A stretch of 64,000 nucleotides of DNA from Apoderus coryli (taxonomy: Eukaryota > Arthropoda > Insecta > Coleoptera > Attelabidae), in NCBI GenBank assembly GCA_911728435.2, contig OU452213.1, positions 3,885,834-3,949,833 of the forward strand. Direction: 5' to 3'. Under the pieces are notes generated by a model. That model was not told where the DNA came from and did not search any database. It was given only the letters and a program-made list of their open reading frames with translations. A program made the position numbers and the translations under genes. This document shows positions 45,754 through 59,454 of this stretch, piece after piece (within the stretch, counting starts at the first letter, position 1; the number at the start of each line of letters is the position of its first letter).

Positions 45754-47840
45754 CAGGGTGGTCCAACGAAAAGTTTGCACCTAGCTTTTCTCTTTTTTTT
45801 GTAGTCGAATGCGAAAATGCTCGGACACGTCGATTTTGCTTTTGAGGGGGACACATTTTAAACATATTTTTCGATCTGCGCCTTTAACCCCCTAGCGGGG
45901 GTGAGTAACAACCCTAAAATTTTAAATGGAAAGAGGGGTCTAATGACATATCATTTGAAAGGACACAAAATTGTCTTTCTAATGATACCCTATTTGTCGA
46001 ATTTTACTAAAACAGTTAATACGAAAACGACTTTAAAGACATTAAGCCGATAATTTTGGTATTAATGAGAAATACAAATAAGTTTTAATTATTACGACTG
46101 AAAACAACTACAATCATTTCTAAATTATTTACTTTGAAGAAAAACGGGATTTCAAAAACACTATCTTATTTATCAGAACTAAATTCCTCACTAATCGTTT
46201 GCGTTTTTTGTTGAAATAAAAACTGCAGATACGTGTAGGAAAAGAATTTACACCGTTTATTTTAGTCTTTTCATTGATTCAGTTTGGTTGCTTCTCAAGT
46301 TATTTTACTTTTACCGTACAAAATGATTTATTCCATTCTAGAACGAGTTGAAATTGTTAAACTTTATTTTCAAAATAATAGTAGTGCTAGACTTACGGCT
46401 CGCTTATTTAATGAGAGACATCCCGATAAAAATGTGAATGATGTGTACGTTGGCAAGTTAGTTAAAAAGTTTGTAGATACCGGATCTGTCTGTAATGTAA
46501 AACACCAGCCGCAGAAACCGATCAGAAATGAAGCTGTGGAAGTCGCTGTTTTAGGGCATGTTGAAATGGATCATAGTCAAAGTACCCGTCAACTAGCTGA
46601 AGCCTCAGGTGTCTCCCGTTCGTCCATAATACGAATTTTAAAAGCGTACAAATTTCATCCGTACAAAATCAAATTAGTACAGGAACTAAATGAGGATGAT
46701 CCTGATAGAAGGCTGCAATTTTGTGAAGCAATGAGCCAGCGTTTAATTGAAGATCCGCAATTATTATTTAACATTTGTTTTTCCGACGAATGCACATTTT
46801 ATTTGAATGGAGCTGTAAATAGGCACAATTGCCGTTACTGGGATGACAGTAACCCACATTTATTCCGTGAGGTTCATACCCAGTATCCTCAAAAAATAAA
46901 CGTCTGGTGTGGCATATTAGGAAATCATATTATAGGACCACTTTTTATTCCTGGAAATTTAACTGGTGAAGTGTACCTAAACATGCTTGAAGACACAATT
47001 GATCCTTTAATAACACAAATAATAGAAGATGACCAAAATCATACTGCTGATCGGCTTTATTTCCAGCAAGATGGAGCACCTCCGCACTATGTGGCTCCTG
47101 TAAGACAGTTCTTAGATGACCGGTTCCCTGGACGGTGGATTGGAAGGAGGGGCCCAATTGAATGGCCTGCCAGGTCACCGGATTTATCGCCTTTAGACTT
47201 TTTTCTTTGGGGGCACTTAAAAAATAAATGTTTTGCCACGAAGCCCGAGTCCATAGAAGATCTTCGCCAACGCATTACAGAAGAGTGCAGAAACATAACA
47301 CCTGATATGCTACAAAATGTTAGAAATAGATTTGAACAAAATCTGTATTATTGTATGGAATCAAATGGGTCACATTTTCAACATTTGTTAATGTAACGTT
47401 TTAATAAATCAATTTAACAGCTTGTTTACTTTTTTTACAAAGCAATGTTAAAACTAACAAACATTGGAATGTACTAACGATTGCAGGTGTTTTCACTCGC
47501 AATAATTAAAACTTATTTGTATTTCTCATTAATACCAAAATTATCGGCTTAATGTCTTTAAAGTCGTTTTCGTATTAACTGTTTTAGTAAAATTCGACAA
47601 ATAGGGTATCATTAGAAAGACAATTTTGTGTCCTTTCAAATGATATGTCATTAGACCCCTCTTTCCATTTAAAATTTTAGGGTTGTTACTCACCCCCGCT
47701 AGGGGGTTAAAGGCGCAGATCGAAAAATATGTTTAAAATGTGTCCCCCTCAAAAGCAAAATCGACGTGTCCGAGCATTTTCGCATTCGACTACAAAAAAA
47801 AGAGAAAAGCTAGGTGCAAACTTTTCGTTGGACCACCCTG
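45754..47840 (+). mobile_element. complete DD41D mariner transposon with about 365-bp inverted repeats
   Basis: 2087 bp flanked by TA (45752-45753, 47841-47842). The ends read CAGGGTGGTCCAACGAAAAG inward. The inverted arms run to about 46118 on the left and from about 47477 on the right, and are almost identical over the outer 350 bp, with more mismatches only at their inner ends. An intact transposase lies between. Near-identical long arms and an open frame suggest a recent insertion into the Musashi-like intron. The terminus is repeated as short CAGGGTG sequences elsewhere in the window. Confidence 0.96.
46323..47396 (+). CDS. mariner-superfamily transposase, DD41D
   Basis: An intact 357-aa frame from ATG 46323 (an upstream TTG in frame would add 13 residues). 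Seen directly: an N-terminal helix-turn-helix (IYSILERVEIVKLYFQ), a second HTH (STRQLAEASGVSRSSIIRIL), then the DDE core with Asp155 in ICFSDECTFYL, Asp250 in FQQDGAPPHY and Asp292 in SPDLSPLDFFLWG. Forty-one residues lie between the last two, against 34 in classical mariner. It cuts and pastes the flanking element at TA sites. All catalytic residues are present, so activity is plausible but untested. Confidence 0.95.
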   Translation: MIYSILERVEIVKLYFQNNSSARLTARLFNERHPDKNVNDVYVGKLVKKFVDTGSVCNVKHQPQKPIRNEAVEVAVLGHVEMDHSQSTRQLAEASGVSRSSIIRILKAYKFHPYKIKLVQELNEDDPDRRLQFCEAMSQRLIEDPQLLFNICFSDECTFYLNGAVNRHNCRYWDDSNPHLFREVHTQYPQKINVWCGILGNHIIGPLFIPGNLTGEVYLNMLEDTIDPLITQIIEDDQNHTADRLYFQQDGAPPHYVAPVRQFLDDRFPGRWIGRRGPIEWPARSPDLSPLDFFLWGHLKNKCFATKPESIEDLRQRITEECRNITPDMLQNVRNRFEQNLYYCMESNGSHFQHLLM

Positions 47841-47842
47841 TA

Positions 47843-48707
47843 TGTATTTTACTTTATTGAATGATTTTTCCGGTTTATAACTTGTATAAGTACTTATTCT
47901 GTATCCCAGATTGGTTTCGACTGCAGGGTATTAGTAACGTTGGTAGTTAGAGATGGATTCTTGCGGTTTTCGCTACTTTTTTTTATGAAACTTAATATGG
48001 TACAATCAGAACTGGGTTAGCCTTTTTTATTTATTGACAATTCTGCATTTTGGCTTATTGCAATCTTGTGGTATGGACCGAACTTCGGTAATACTATACA
48101 TACCTATTGAAAAACATTGGGTATAATACTTAGGAATTTTTAAAGGCAAAAGGAGAACTACTCGAAAAGTTTTTATCTCAAACAAGTGTATTAGGAATAT
48201 TGAATTATCTGTTATTTACTCTGTATAATAGGTATACTGTAAATATTTTAAACGCAAAGGAATTATACCTAGTGTGTCAACAGATGTGGTTAGGATTGTT
48301 GTGTAGGTACCTATTATATACGAGGATTTTTAAAAAGATTAACTACCTAATTGATAAGTAATATTGATATTTTTAATATGATTTGGTATACTAATAGGCA
48401 ATTTAATTCCAATATTGCGTTAATTTTGGGACATCCTTTACGTACTTACACTTAAAGTAAAATATTACTCGTTGAATTGTTTGCAGATTATAAAACAAAC
48501 CAGCATTATTAATTAGGTATCCGTTTACATAACAGCTCACTTGCACACATAATTTGGGCTAATTAATTTTGTGACTTTATCGCACTTAAGAATAACTTTA
48601 AATATTTGCATAAATGAATTTTATTATGAAAAATATTTGTTCATTATTAATGCGTAGAAAAAAAATATTTTACCTGCAATTTCCTGGATGAAATCTAATT
48701 TTAAGAT
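47843..48707. other. intronic sequence, nothing recognised
   Basis: AT-rich sequence after the mariner insertion, within the presumed large intron of the Musashi-like gene. No exon, repeat or RNA gene could be supported. Confidence 0.4.
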
Positions 48708-50590
48708 AGATAGATAGATCTTATGTTACAAAACATGTATAGTACGTCAAAAAAGAACAAAAATCAATCAAAGTTACAGCAACAAAGAAAGGCTTACAAA
48801 CAAATTAAAATAGCAACAACATAAAATAAACTAAAATCTAGAAAAATCTTACAATATCGCTTCTGAAATAGTCCTCAAAGATATAAAAAGCTTGAGATAT
48901 CAAAAATGATTTAATACTTTTGTTAAACTGGACTTCACCAAGGTTCTTTATTATAAAATTTAACACAATAATAGTCAGAACCTTTCCTAGTCCTCAATAG
49001 GCGGTGAAATTCAGGCAATATGTCATTTCGATTTCGCGTACCATAATTATGCATATCAGAGTGAAGAGTGAAATGCGAGGCGTTGGTTCGAATATAGCCA
49101 AGACAGTTTAAGATGTACAAGGAAGGCAAAGTAAGTAGTCCGTGTTCAACAAAATATTTTTTACAGCAGTCACGCCAACCGAGCCCCAACATTGTACGTA
49201 AACATCTCCTCTGTAGCTTAAAGATTTTCATTGCATGGGAACTATGTCTCCAGTTCAAAATACCATACGATATACGGGAAACAAAATAACCGTGATATAC
49301 CGTCAACAGACTGGCGATTGAACCTGAACAGCGAGCACCCAAGCTCTCGAACATGACTCTCCCAGGTTAATTTAGGATCAAGATGAACCCCAAGGAACTT
49401 CACGCTGAAGATCGATAGGCGCAGAACGCAAAGTAAAGTTCATGCTCTGAGTTTTAGCCTGATTCAAGCTCAATTGATTTGCCAGAAACCAATTGCCTAT
49501 GTCAGTCTCAACAGCATTAACCAACTCGCCTAAAGGGTCGTTTGGTCGATATCAAATCAGACTAGTTGTGTCGTCAGCAAAGAGGATTATATTTGAATCT
49601 TCTTTAAATCTGTATAAATCATTTACGTATATTAAAAACAGTAAAGGTCCCAAAACCGACCCTTGGGGCACACCCCGTCCAACCCTTCGTCTCTCCGAGT
49701 ATCGTCCCCCATACAAAACGTGTTGAAAACGATCGCTGAGATAGGAGCCAACCAAGGCAACACTGTCAACATCAACGTTATAGTAAGAGAGTTTCTGAAG
49801 AAGTATTTCGTGTGAGCCACAGTGAAAAGCCTTAGTGAGGTCATAAAAGGAAGCAAAGGTGTCACAGCCCTGCTCCAGACCATCCGAAACATATTCCAAA
49901 AGGTTATTAATTGCAAGAGTAGTAGATCTTTTATTACGAGAGCCATATTGAAAAAAATGGCAAGATCGATATTGGTCGATAGTTACTGGGATCATCAACC
50001 GATCCTTTATTTTTGTAGATTGGAATAACCCTTGCCTCCTTCAAGACTGCCGGAAATACAGCGTCACCAATGCAATGGTTTATCAACTTAGTAAGCGGCA
50101 CCACTAGCAGATTCTTTAAAGTCCCAATAATCCTAACATTAAGCTCATAACAATCCGAGCTTTTTGTGTTTTTCATACCTGATAGTTTTTCACGTACTTC
50201 ATTAAAGGTTACCGTTCTCAAACTAAATCCAGCAGCTCTAGTGGGAGACATATATTTCTCAAAAGTGACTGATGTGGCTGGTAGCTGTTTTATGATATCA
50301 TCAGCCGCAGTTGTAAAGTAGTCATTTAAAATATGCGCAGTCAAGTTCTCAGCTGTCTCGAGATTTGGAGTTGAGTCTCCACACAGCAGCAATATACTCC
50401 TCATAAGCCCTTCTTTTGGCCTTAGAAAGTTCAGCTCGATATTGTTTTTTTATAGTGTCTTAAGGCGACTTTAGATACAGACTGAGAATCTGATTTATGA
50501 ATCAAATGCATGGTGCATAGCAGATCTCTCATCCTGCGCAAATCACTAGAGCACCAACCTTCGTTTGATAGAAACAACTATAGGGACTTA
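48708..50590 (-). mobile_element. 5'-truncated LINE with decayed reverse transcriptase
   Basis: On the minus strand RT segments appear in order in different frames. Fingers with ARVIPIYKNKGSVDDPSNYR and PISILP lie in 50404-49934. The palm, with STTLAINNLLEYV, LTKAFHC, GVPQGSVLGPLLFLIYVNDL and the catalytic FADDT box, lies in 49998-49552. The thumb and tail are in 49354-48935. Frameshifts separate them. The 3' end carries a CTATCTATCTATC tail (48709-48721 on the plus strand as GATAGATAGATAG). No endonuclease domain is seen. The palm motifs suit a jockey/CR1-type LINE. Confidence 0.9.
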
Positions 50591-53500
50591 TTTGTCAACT
50601 AAAAATATTTACTAATAATGTGCATCGGTGGATTGCCTCAAATAAAAAAACTAGGAAATATTTAAACACAATAAACATTATGTAATGTCTGATCTCACAA
50701 TTTTTTTTAAATACCCAGCAGTAGAATTCTTAACAATATTTTTTTATGTATTATTGTTTGTCATCGGTTTATGTAACAGGATTCACGCTTCATCGATTTG
50801 TTGGAAATCGCATTTACGTATTTTATTATGGCTTTTAGCTCATTGTAGTTGTGCTAGTTATGAGAGGCATTTTAGTTTGTAATGTAGTCTGTCGATCTAG
50901 GAAACTATAAGTACTTAAATCCATACTTGAATCCCTTAAACTTATAAATATTTAAATAAACTAGAGACGGCATGTAAAAAAATCATCACATATCTAGACA
51001 AAGTATTTTAGATCATATCACTAAAGGCTTGTGACATTTGAACTTCTCTGATTCAAATTTTTTTAAATTTAAATTATCGTCTAACAAAACGTGTTGCTTC
51101 TATAATCGTGTACGCTTATGAATATATACAGGAAATTACTTGTTAAACCATTTTTTTTTCCTCAAACATTAGTAGTTGTTGTATGCATAGAGAATGGTAT
51201 ACATAAGTTATTACAGTTTTAAGGCATTTGCTTATCTTTATCTTTATGTGTTAGCCATCTATGTTGATACTAGGTATATGATATGAATAATGCCCTCTTA
51301 TCGCTTTAGACTTGTAGTGTTGAATCTAGGTGCGGATGTAGGGTTGTCAGGAGTCCTATTTCTTCAGTCGCAACGAAATTATGAAGAGAAAATTCAAAAT
51401 TTAGCTAAGAAAAGTCCTATTTTAAATAATTTTTTTCTTTTCATATAGGGGTATTGACTTTTAAACCTCAAAAATTTTCTTTTGCGGCACATTATTTTTT
51501 TTCTATATAGTCTACTCTGTCCCGCTATTTTAAATTTCAAACCTGGGATTTTCATAGGTAGGCCATTTTTAGGAGCTTTAATTTTCAAATACTAGGGTAA
51601 CCGTTTGGTTTATGTCATCGCTAAATGCATACATTGCAACATTTGTTAATGCGAAATTCGCAATATTTTAAAAATCTGTTCATTTAAGTAGTTTCTTGAC
51701 AGTGAGAGTTCTAAGTTTGTAAAAAATGTAAAACTTGCTATAAAAGGTTTGCTAGGTTAGTAGGGTCATAAAAAAGTAGTTTAATTATTATAATTTATTC
51801 AGAATTAAAATTTGCTTCACATTTGTAGTAAAAACGACAGAGCCGTATTTAAAATAAATAACCAAACCAAACCGAAATGTCGGACAAATAACCTTGTACC
51901 TATTGAGTTTAAAAGTAGCAATTATAAAGTGTTTAAACTATATCGAGGAAGGACAGAGAACAACAGAGAATATGAACTCGCACCACTTTCTATTGTCCTG
52001 TGCGAGGCAGGTGGTAGCCATTTTTTAATATACTCGACAGATCCGTATTTACGTTTTATTGAAATTACAGGATAGGTAAAGAACAGGGGATTATTTTATA
52101 ATAGAATTACATCTTTATTAATTATAAAAAAAAACAAATACTTTTTTACTTTTATTCATGTTTCCATATAATCATTTTATTTATATTTTTAAAATTTCTA
52201 TTGATTAACTTTAATGTATAAAATAACCTTAACCTAAAATATAATTTCGTAACATATTTTTTTGGGAAATTAGAACATGGATGTTCAAACTTTACATTTT
52301 TGCTTAAATTAATAAAATTATTAATAATATTGAACTAGCAATTAACCATAGTTCAGCTCTAAAGAAAAAAAAAGTGTAATTGATTACGGGCAAATATAAA
52401 TGTATTCATTTTAGATAGAGTCAAATAAAATTGTTCTAATTTATACAATAGGTCTACCGATTTTCAATTCCTTAAGTATAATTGAGAATGTATTATATTT
52501 TACCTGTTTATGGCCTTCAGAAAAACAACGCAAGCACAGATGTTGGGAATTTCCCATTATATACCTACAAAACATGCTAAAATCACCCCCAATAAAACCT
52601 GAGACGTGAATTTACTACCTGCTAATATCTATAATAGTTAAAATATGTAATTCAAATTTAATAAACACTATAAGAATTTAATAGGATTTTTGCACTCATC
52701 TAGTAAGATTTTTAAGCTCTCTTTTTAGAATGCTTAAGATGTATTGGAGTTTTATGGGCAAATAGACTGAACCAAGTTTTAAAAGATAAGGGCCATTGTG
52801 CTGCGAAATTAAGCGAAGTTATTCATGTTTTTTAAAAAAATTTTGTGATTTTTTAGGCAAGTAAGCTCAATCTTTTAAACAGTTTGTTTAGAAATATTTG
52901 TTTTTCAAAATAACAATTGGTAATTTGATTTAATGTACCTATGTGATATTATTTTAATCTAATTTTATATGCATCTAATTCAAATATTACATAATTATCT
53001 TACCTTTTACTATCCATCGGGAAACTAAAGAATGATAAATTGTAGTTATAATATATTGCAGAATACTACGGCACTGGAAAACAAATCACTTGAAACGGCA
53101 AAGCACAAATAAAATATCGCGACGACAATGAGAGTATAAGAAAACATGGCGGTTTTGAGTGCGCAATTATATGCGCAATCTCTTCCCTCACCAGCAAGAT
53201 CACATTCTCTATTGTTCTCTGTCGAGGATCTCTTTTCTTAATTACTTATATACAGTGTGTCGCCACAAATTTCGCTGAAGAGAAAGTGGATGTTATCTTA
53301 TTATTTATAAACGATAACAATAAAATATGAAACAAAGTTAACAAAATGATATTTATGCTTGTTATTTAATTTCCCTGTATATGCAGGGTTATTTTGAATA
53401 TTCGACAACATGTATTTTAACGAACGACTTCTAAAATTAATATTTTAAAATCTACGTAGGTACCTTGTTCTCATAGAACATTAAATAGTAAACTTAATGG

Positions 53501-54671
53501 ATGCTATAATTAGTTTTTTCACTGACTTATGTAACGCTACTATTGGCGACATTAATTTATAATAATTTGCTGTGTAGAATACGATTTCAACTGTATTTTT
53601 TGAGAGGTGAGAAAATTATATTTAGTTATTTTCTTATAGTCATTTGACTTTGTCTTTTATTTTTTGATTTGGCCTGACATATTATATGCGAAACGTGGTT
53701 TAATTGAACATGTTGATCAGATCTATATTTGGGTAAACCCTGTAGATAAATAGTATACATTTTTCTTCTCAAATACGTGTACCTAAAAGTATAAAACAAT
53801 TAAAGAGGAACATTTTAGGTGGAGTTTTCAATAGTTATATTGCTTTTATATGCCACATATGTAACTGTTTTATTTTTAGACCATTTGTAGGTACATATCT
53901 AATTATTCTATTTAATGAATTGCATCTAAGTGCATGCAATGTCTCTAGTTCTTTAAATACACCAGTGGCGTCGTCATCACACACTATCAACGTCTATTTT
54001 ATCTCCTGATGCGTTAGATTTAGACTAGCTAACGCAATAAGTTGATTGTTGAAAGCCACTTTTCTATTCTCCTTGTATATCTTTGAGCTCTATATAGCTT
54101 TATATTAGAGCTGCTATCGTTTAGGTATATATCCTATAACTATATAGAGCTCGAATGGACGAATCCTTTAGCACACATATTATAATAATGCCTCGACTCT
54201 CTTTTGTGTTTGAAAAGTTTCGAATACGTAAACTAATTACGTTTTGAATGAAAAACGACCTTTTGAAGTGCAAAGAGTATAACTTTAAATCGGCGCCATT
54301 TTCAATTTTCTTTGACGCGAATTTATGGCGGTTAAATGTGTGTCCCGAAATGTAGATTATATTGGAGTCGTTTAGGTTCTCGGTCAAGATATCTAGGATT
54401 AGTTCCAGTATCGGTTTGCCATGACACATGAAAAAATTATATACCTAATTATTCTAACAAACCTCGTATATTAAATCACAGTTTTAAGTTGAAATAATGG
54501 TTTTGATAGTATAGTATTAGATGCACACGAGGAGCTAGTTCAATATAATGGGCTATTATTAGACTTAAAGGACATTTTAATTAAATAATTCATTGGATGA
54601 AGAAATTGCATCAGGAGTACAATAGGAGGATTATGTTACACCCCGCCACATCTAATCTTTATATTCTAGAA
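50591..54671. other. long AT-rich intronic stretch, nothing recognised
   Basis: Short open frames (for example 102 aa at 54121-54429 on the minus strand, 87 aa at 51812-52075) match no family I know. No further RRM-encoding exon of the Musashi-like gene was found on inspection. Confidence 0.35.
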
Positions 54672-55850
54672 CAGGGGTTCCTAAACTTATTTTGTCTACT
54701 GCCCACTTTGAGAATAAATTATTTTTTAGCGCCCCCCTTTTTTCACCTACTTAAAAACCACTGTGAGCTATATTAGCAGAGACTTTTACTATAACCCACA
54801 AGAGCCCATATTATTTTTGTGCAGAAGCAGTTTGACATTTTTTGTTTTAATTAAATTCATGTCGTTGAACAATTTATACAGGTCTGTCATGTAAGCTATT
54901 TCATTCTTTGATGTAATGAGCTTGTTGCGCAATCCTGTATATCTTTAGTATCCAAGAACTGTATCACAGAATCAAACAGGTTGTAAAATCGAGTCAGACA
55001 ATTGCCTCTTGGTAGCCAACGAACTTCAGAATGAAGCAACAAACGGTTGAAATCTTCGTTATTAGTAACACAAAGCTGATGAAATAATCTATCATTCAAA
55101 GAGCTGTTACGGATTTTATTGACTGCTTTGATGACTTATTGCAGTGATTGAAATAGTCGTTTCTAGCAACCAAATGTTGTCTATGAATAACGCAATGTAC
55201 AGCAAGGACATCTGGAATTTTATTTTTTAAGTACGCTATGAAGCCTTTCTGGCACCCTGTCATAGCCGGAGCACCATCCGTAGCAACTGATATAATATTT
55301 TTCAAGGGAATCTCTTTCTCATCACAAAACTTTTCCAATGTATTGAATATGGTTTCGCCTTTTATATCGGTCTCTAAATTTCTAGCAAACAATAGTTCTT
55401 CACATATTTTCTCATGTTTAATAAACCTCACGTAAGACAGCAACTATGCTTCATTAGTTGGTAAAGTGGACTCATCGAGCTGAATTGAGAATTGACTAGT
55501 TCTCAGATGATTGCAATGTTTTCAGCCAGCTTTTATTTCGAAACGGAGCGACCGATTGACATGATTTTTCTTTTATTTATTGAATAAAACAGGACAGATA
55601 TATTATGAACTACGCGGAGAGAAATATCGAACCGAGTTTGAGCAATATCTTAATTGATTTGATGTTCACAAGTTGTAGTCGAGAGTCGAGAGCTCAGTCG
55701 GTGTCTAAGAGTCCTTCTAGCTAGATAAAATTACAAATCGCCCCCAAAGCCTCTACACAACGCCCCCATTTTTTTCTGGGTCTCTTACCGCCCCCCTTTA
55801 GGCCTGCAGCGCCCACAAGGGGGCGTTATCGCCCACTTTGGGAACCCCTG
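54672..55850 (-). mobile_element. hAT element relic encoding a ZBED5-like transposase fragment
   Basis: The ends are CAGGGGTTCCTAAACTTATT on the left and the inverse of CAGGGGTTCCCAAAGTGGGC on the right, standard hAT-type termini. Minus-strand frames encode pieces of the catalytic domain: IQLDESTLPTNEA, then SYVRFIKHEKICEELLFARN, TDGAPAMTGCQKGFIAYLK and AVHCVIHRQHLVARN (55443-55096), then LCVTNNEDFNRLLLHSEVRW with LPRGNCLTRF (55099-54896). Stops and frameshifts disrupt it, and the BED finger and C-terminal hATC domain are missing. No clean 8-bp target duplication remains. Confidence 0.88.
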
Positions 55851-58800
55851 GGGCTAGACGGAAATATATCCTCTACCATTAAATAGAATTTCATAATATC
55901 AAAGTACTGCAAACTTTTCTGTGGTTCTGTCTCTATCTCCATTGCCTTGGTGTATAGTTACATTTTTCGGTTTGTTGTTGGTCGAAACACCAAATAACAA
56001 AACAATCATTTCAACCATTTTCAAGTTATATGAACCCATAAACAACGTTTATTTTGCGGTTTTCGCGTTCTGTTTCTGTTTTTTCGCTTCGTTCCTACTC
56101 TCTAACAAGCATCAGCTATGACATAATAATTTTGGGAACTGGTTGCCTGAGTTTGTTTTTATCATGTTTAAAATGTTAGAGAATAAGTTATGTTGGTTAT
56201 AGTCCAGGAAAATTAGACAAAGTCTCGATGAGAGAGGTCAGGTCGACTTTATTTCACCTTTTAATGTTTTGACATTTTTTGATTCTTATTTGTGTGAACG
56301 TAACATGATTGTGCAATATATGGAGTGCCCCAGAGCTCTGTGTTAGGTCTCCTCTTATTTATATGTTTTGTTAATGTCGCTCTATTGTCGACGATGTTAA
56401 AGTTCATTGATTAAAATGCCCCCTTGTACTTGTACCGACATATTTTTATTAGAGAGCAGTTGAAAATTTGACATAGACAGTGATATGTGCGGCAGTAAAA
56501 CGTATAATGTAAATAATAATAGAATCTCAACAAAATATTGTCATAGTGCCAGGTTAGAAAGTTTAATTGACATTGGTTTAAATTTATTTCCACCTAGATA
56601 TCGGTTGGCAAAATTATAATGCATAAATTAAAAATATGTTTGTTTCGTTATTGATTGTTATTGCAAGCAGGATAGTTTAATGTGGTTTTCTATACATTAC
56701 GAGCGGCAATAGAACGTTATCCTCCTAAATGAATAATTTATTGCAGTACAAATTATTATTTTATTTCATAAAAATTGATTTTGAGTGAGGCATGCAACAT
56801 ACGCTTATCTCAAATCTTGAGATGATCCTTATACATTAAAATAGTTGTTCCGGGCCTGATGGGGTACGAAATTTAGGCATGAGACTGATATTATGAAGGG
56901 CTATCTGTATGCCAAACGACATCATAGCGTCTTATACCAAACAACTAATAGCTTGTAGTTAAAAATCCCATTTGATACAGACTGTATATTTAGAGAAACA
57001 TATTAATATGTAACAAAGCTAATTTATTAGACTGAGTCGTTTATTATGAGCATTTAAGCGAAGTTAGTTTTTGTTCTTTTGCCATAAAATATGTTTTATA
57101 GAAGATTGTTATGACATTACCTGTTCTGACTTGGTGTTAAATCATCACAAATCTGTTTGTTTTACTCTAATACATATCAGTTTTGAGGAAATGTGACAAA
57201 TAACTAACTTCCAAAGCAAATAATATAGGATTTATGAATGGAGATTCAGATTCACTAGATGCGTGCATCTGCTTCTACCCGGTAAAACATGATTATCCCG
57301 TTGAAGATCTTCCAGTATTTCTTGTTAAAAAACTGCATGCGCAGCTTGTGTTCATTACAACTTTGTCAGACAGAAAACAGTCTAGGTTCCACCCTGTTTA
57401 TAACCAAGAACAGGGAAAACGATCGAGACACTTTGTTCGGTATTTAATAATATTTCAATTTCGAAAGTTCAAAAGGGCGTCATATACACACAGGTTTGCC
57501 TTCGGGCGATTAAAACACCTTCTATTTGACAAGCGCGCGCGAAAAATAAAATTGAAAAGCGTTGGAATCCGGAAATAACTTCGCCTATATAGAAAATAGG
57601 GAAGAGGAAGTAAACTTTAGTTTATTTGCTTAATAGTTTCAGGAGGAGGAGAAGTATATATGGCATTCTTGTTACTGTAATTATGCCAGAAAATGGTAGT
57701 CTATATCGGCAACTTCTACAATTTTCATTAGAAATAACTCGTGGATGATTTTTTACAATTTCAAATGACTTGACAGTGTCAGACAACAAAAGAAACCTCG
57801 GTGGTCTGCGCAAAATAACTCAAAGCCATGTTTTTGAGATACAAACTTCGCATAGTGTAAAAATTTTGTTAAAACTGGTCCGAACGTATGCAACCATAAA
57901 GTCGAATAGTAACCCATTTTTCTGAAGAACTTAATCTCTCGTCATCTAATTTTTATATAATAATTTCTATCCTGCACATAAAAAAGATATTAGCATCAAC
58001 CAACGAACGTCGCAAACAGATACTTATAACAATAGGTAAATACTTAACAATTCTACTTTGTAGCACTTTGTTCTTGCCAGGCGAACCATTGCATTTTTTT
58101 TTCCTTTATACTATTTCACAAACTAATGTTGCCTATTTTCTAGATGCATTATATTGTTTTTTTTTGCTCATGTACCTATATATAATACGTTCGTTTGAAT
58201 GAATTTTCCTGGAGACCTGGTAACAATTATCAGCACGCAACCAGACGTTCGTTCATCCGCTCCGTTGCTCCTGCTGCCAACGTATCTTTGCTAAAACTCC
58301 TCTCTTCAATGTCGATTCCTATATTATATGTCCTGTTGTTGTTGTTTTGTACGTCAGAAAATAGCTTTTCCTCTACAGAATGCGATACGTACTCACACAC
58401 TAGTTACGAGGTTTGGGAGACGGTTTACAATAATCATTTAAAAGTCCTTCTCGTTCTCACCGATGACCAATGGCCATAAAACTTTATGACAAACGTCACA
58501 AACCAGATTTTCTTAGTAGATTTCGAAAGGGTCAACATTACCTAAGCTAATATCTAGCTCCTTCATTCGGTTACTTTAAATTCGTTGTGTTTTTTTTTCT
58601 CGTGAGAAAAAAAACAAGTCATTTCTTCTTTGAAGTCCAAATTTAATAATTCTAGTCACGTATCCAAATCCTTTTATCTAGATTGAAGAATAAAATAATA
58701 TAAAACTGAATAAAAAATACAGACTAAGTACACTATTATAGGCATGTCGTGTAGCAGTTTTTGGGTATCATAAAAAAGAACTTCATCAATTATCGAGAGC

Positions 58801-59440
58801 TTTCTCTAGTGTAATTTTTATTCGGTGCGGTATTCAGAAAATCGCATACGAACGGTGCTGGGTATTATAATTCTTGTTCGCCTAAAAGTTTCTATATACT
58901 TACGCAGTAAAAGCCCGGAACTGTACACGTAATTGTATATAATTTCTCACTTGGTGACAGCTTTATTTGTTGTTCTATGTGTATCTCTTAGAAAATATAT
59001 ATTGCCTACATACAATATGGATTTTCGCTACTTTTTATACCGTCATATCTCTATACTAGTTTGTAGCAAAATGGAGTAAATTTTCGAAGATTTCTTTCAC
59101 AGCTTTGCAACAATGTATTGATATTGTGTTTATATATCGATTTGTATCAGTACTTCAGAGCAGAGGATCAACGTCCTCTTCTGGAGGAATTTTTTGCTAC
59201 GTCTATGGCCAATAATTTCAATTATTTTTTGAGTTTCGTTGAGTGTGGCTCAAAATATAAATAATCTCTCTCGTAAAAAAAATAAAACAGAAAGAACGAA
59301 TTAATGAGACTTACATACATAAATTTGCATTACACAATTGCTGCTAATAGCTTTTCTATTTGTATAAGAATACCGCAAAACTGCATATCCTGATTACTTT
59401 GTTGCAACATCAAACAATAGATCGTATAATAATAATTATA
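55851..59440. other. intronic sequence, nothing recognised
   Basis: AT-rich. The open frames of 114 aa at 57234-57578 and 94 aa at 58195-58479 show no recognisable motifs and are probably chance. Confidence 0.35.
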
Positions 59441-59454
59441 ATCGTACAGGGTCC

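Noticed and set aside
45754..46118. CRISPR or virus-like terminal repeat
   Set aside because: The long repeats are the inverted ends of a mariner element flanked by TA, and the genome is eukaryotic.
54121..54429. 102-aa minus-strand open frame
   Set aside because: No motif or homologous family recognised and no supporting gene context.
57234..57578. 114-aa open frame on the plus strand
   Set aside because: No recognisable motif, basic low-complexity C-terminus, no splice or start context; likely chance.
58195..58479. 94-aa open frame with a hydrophobic segment
   Set aside because: No family resemblance and located in presumed intronic DNA; the hydrophobic run comes from T-rich codons.
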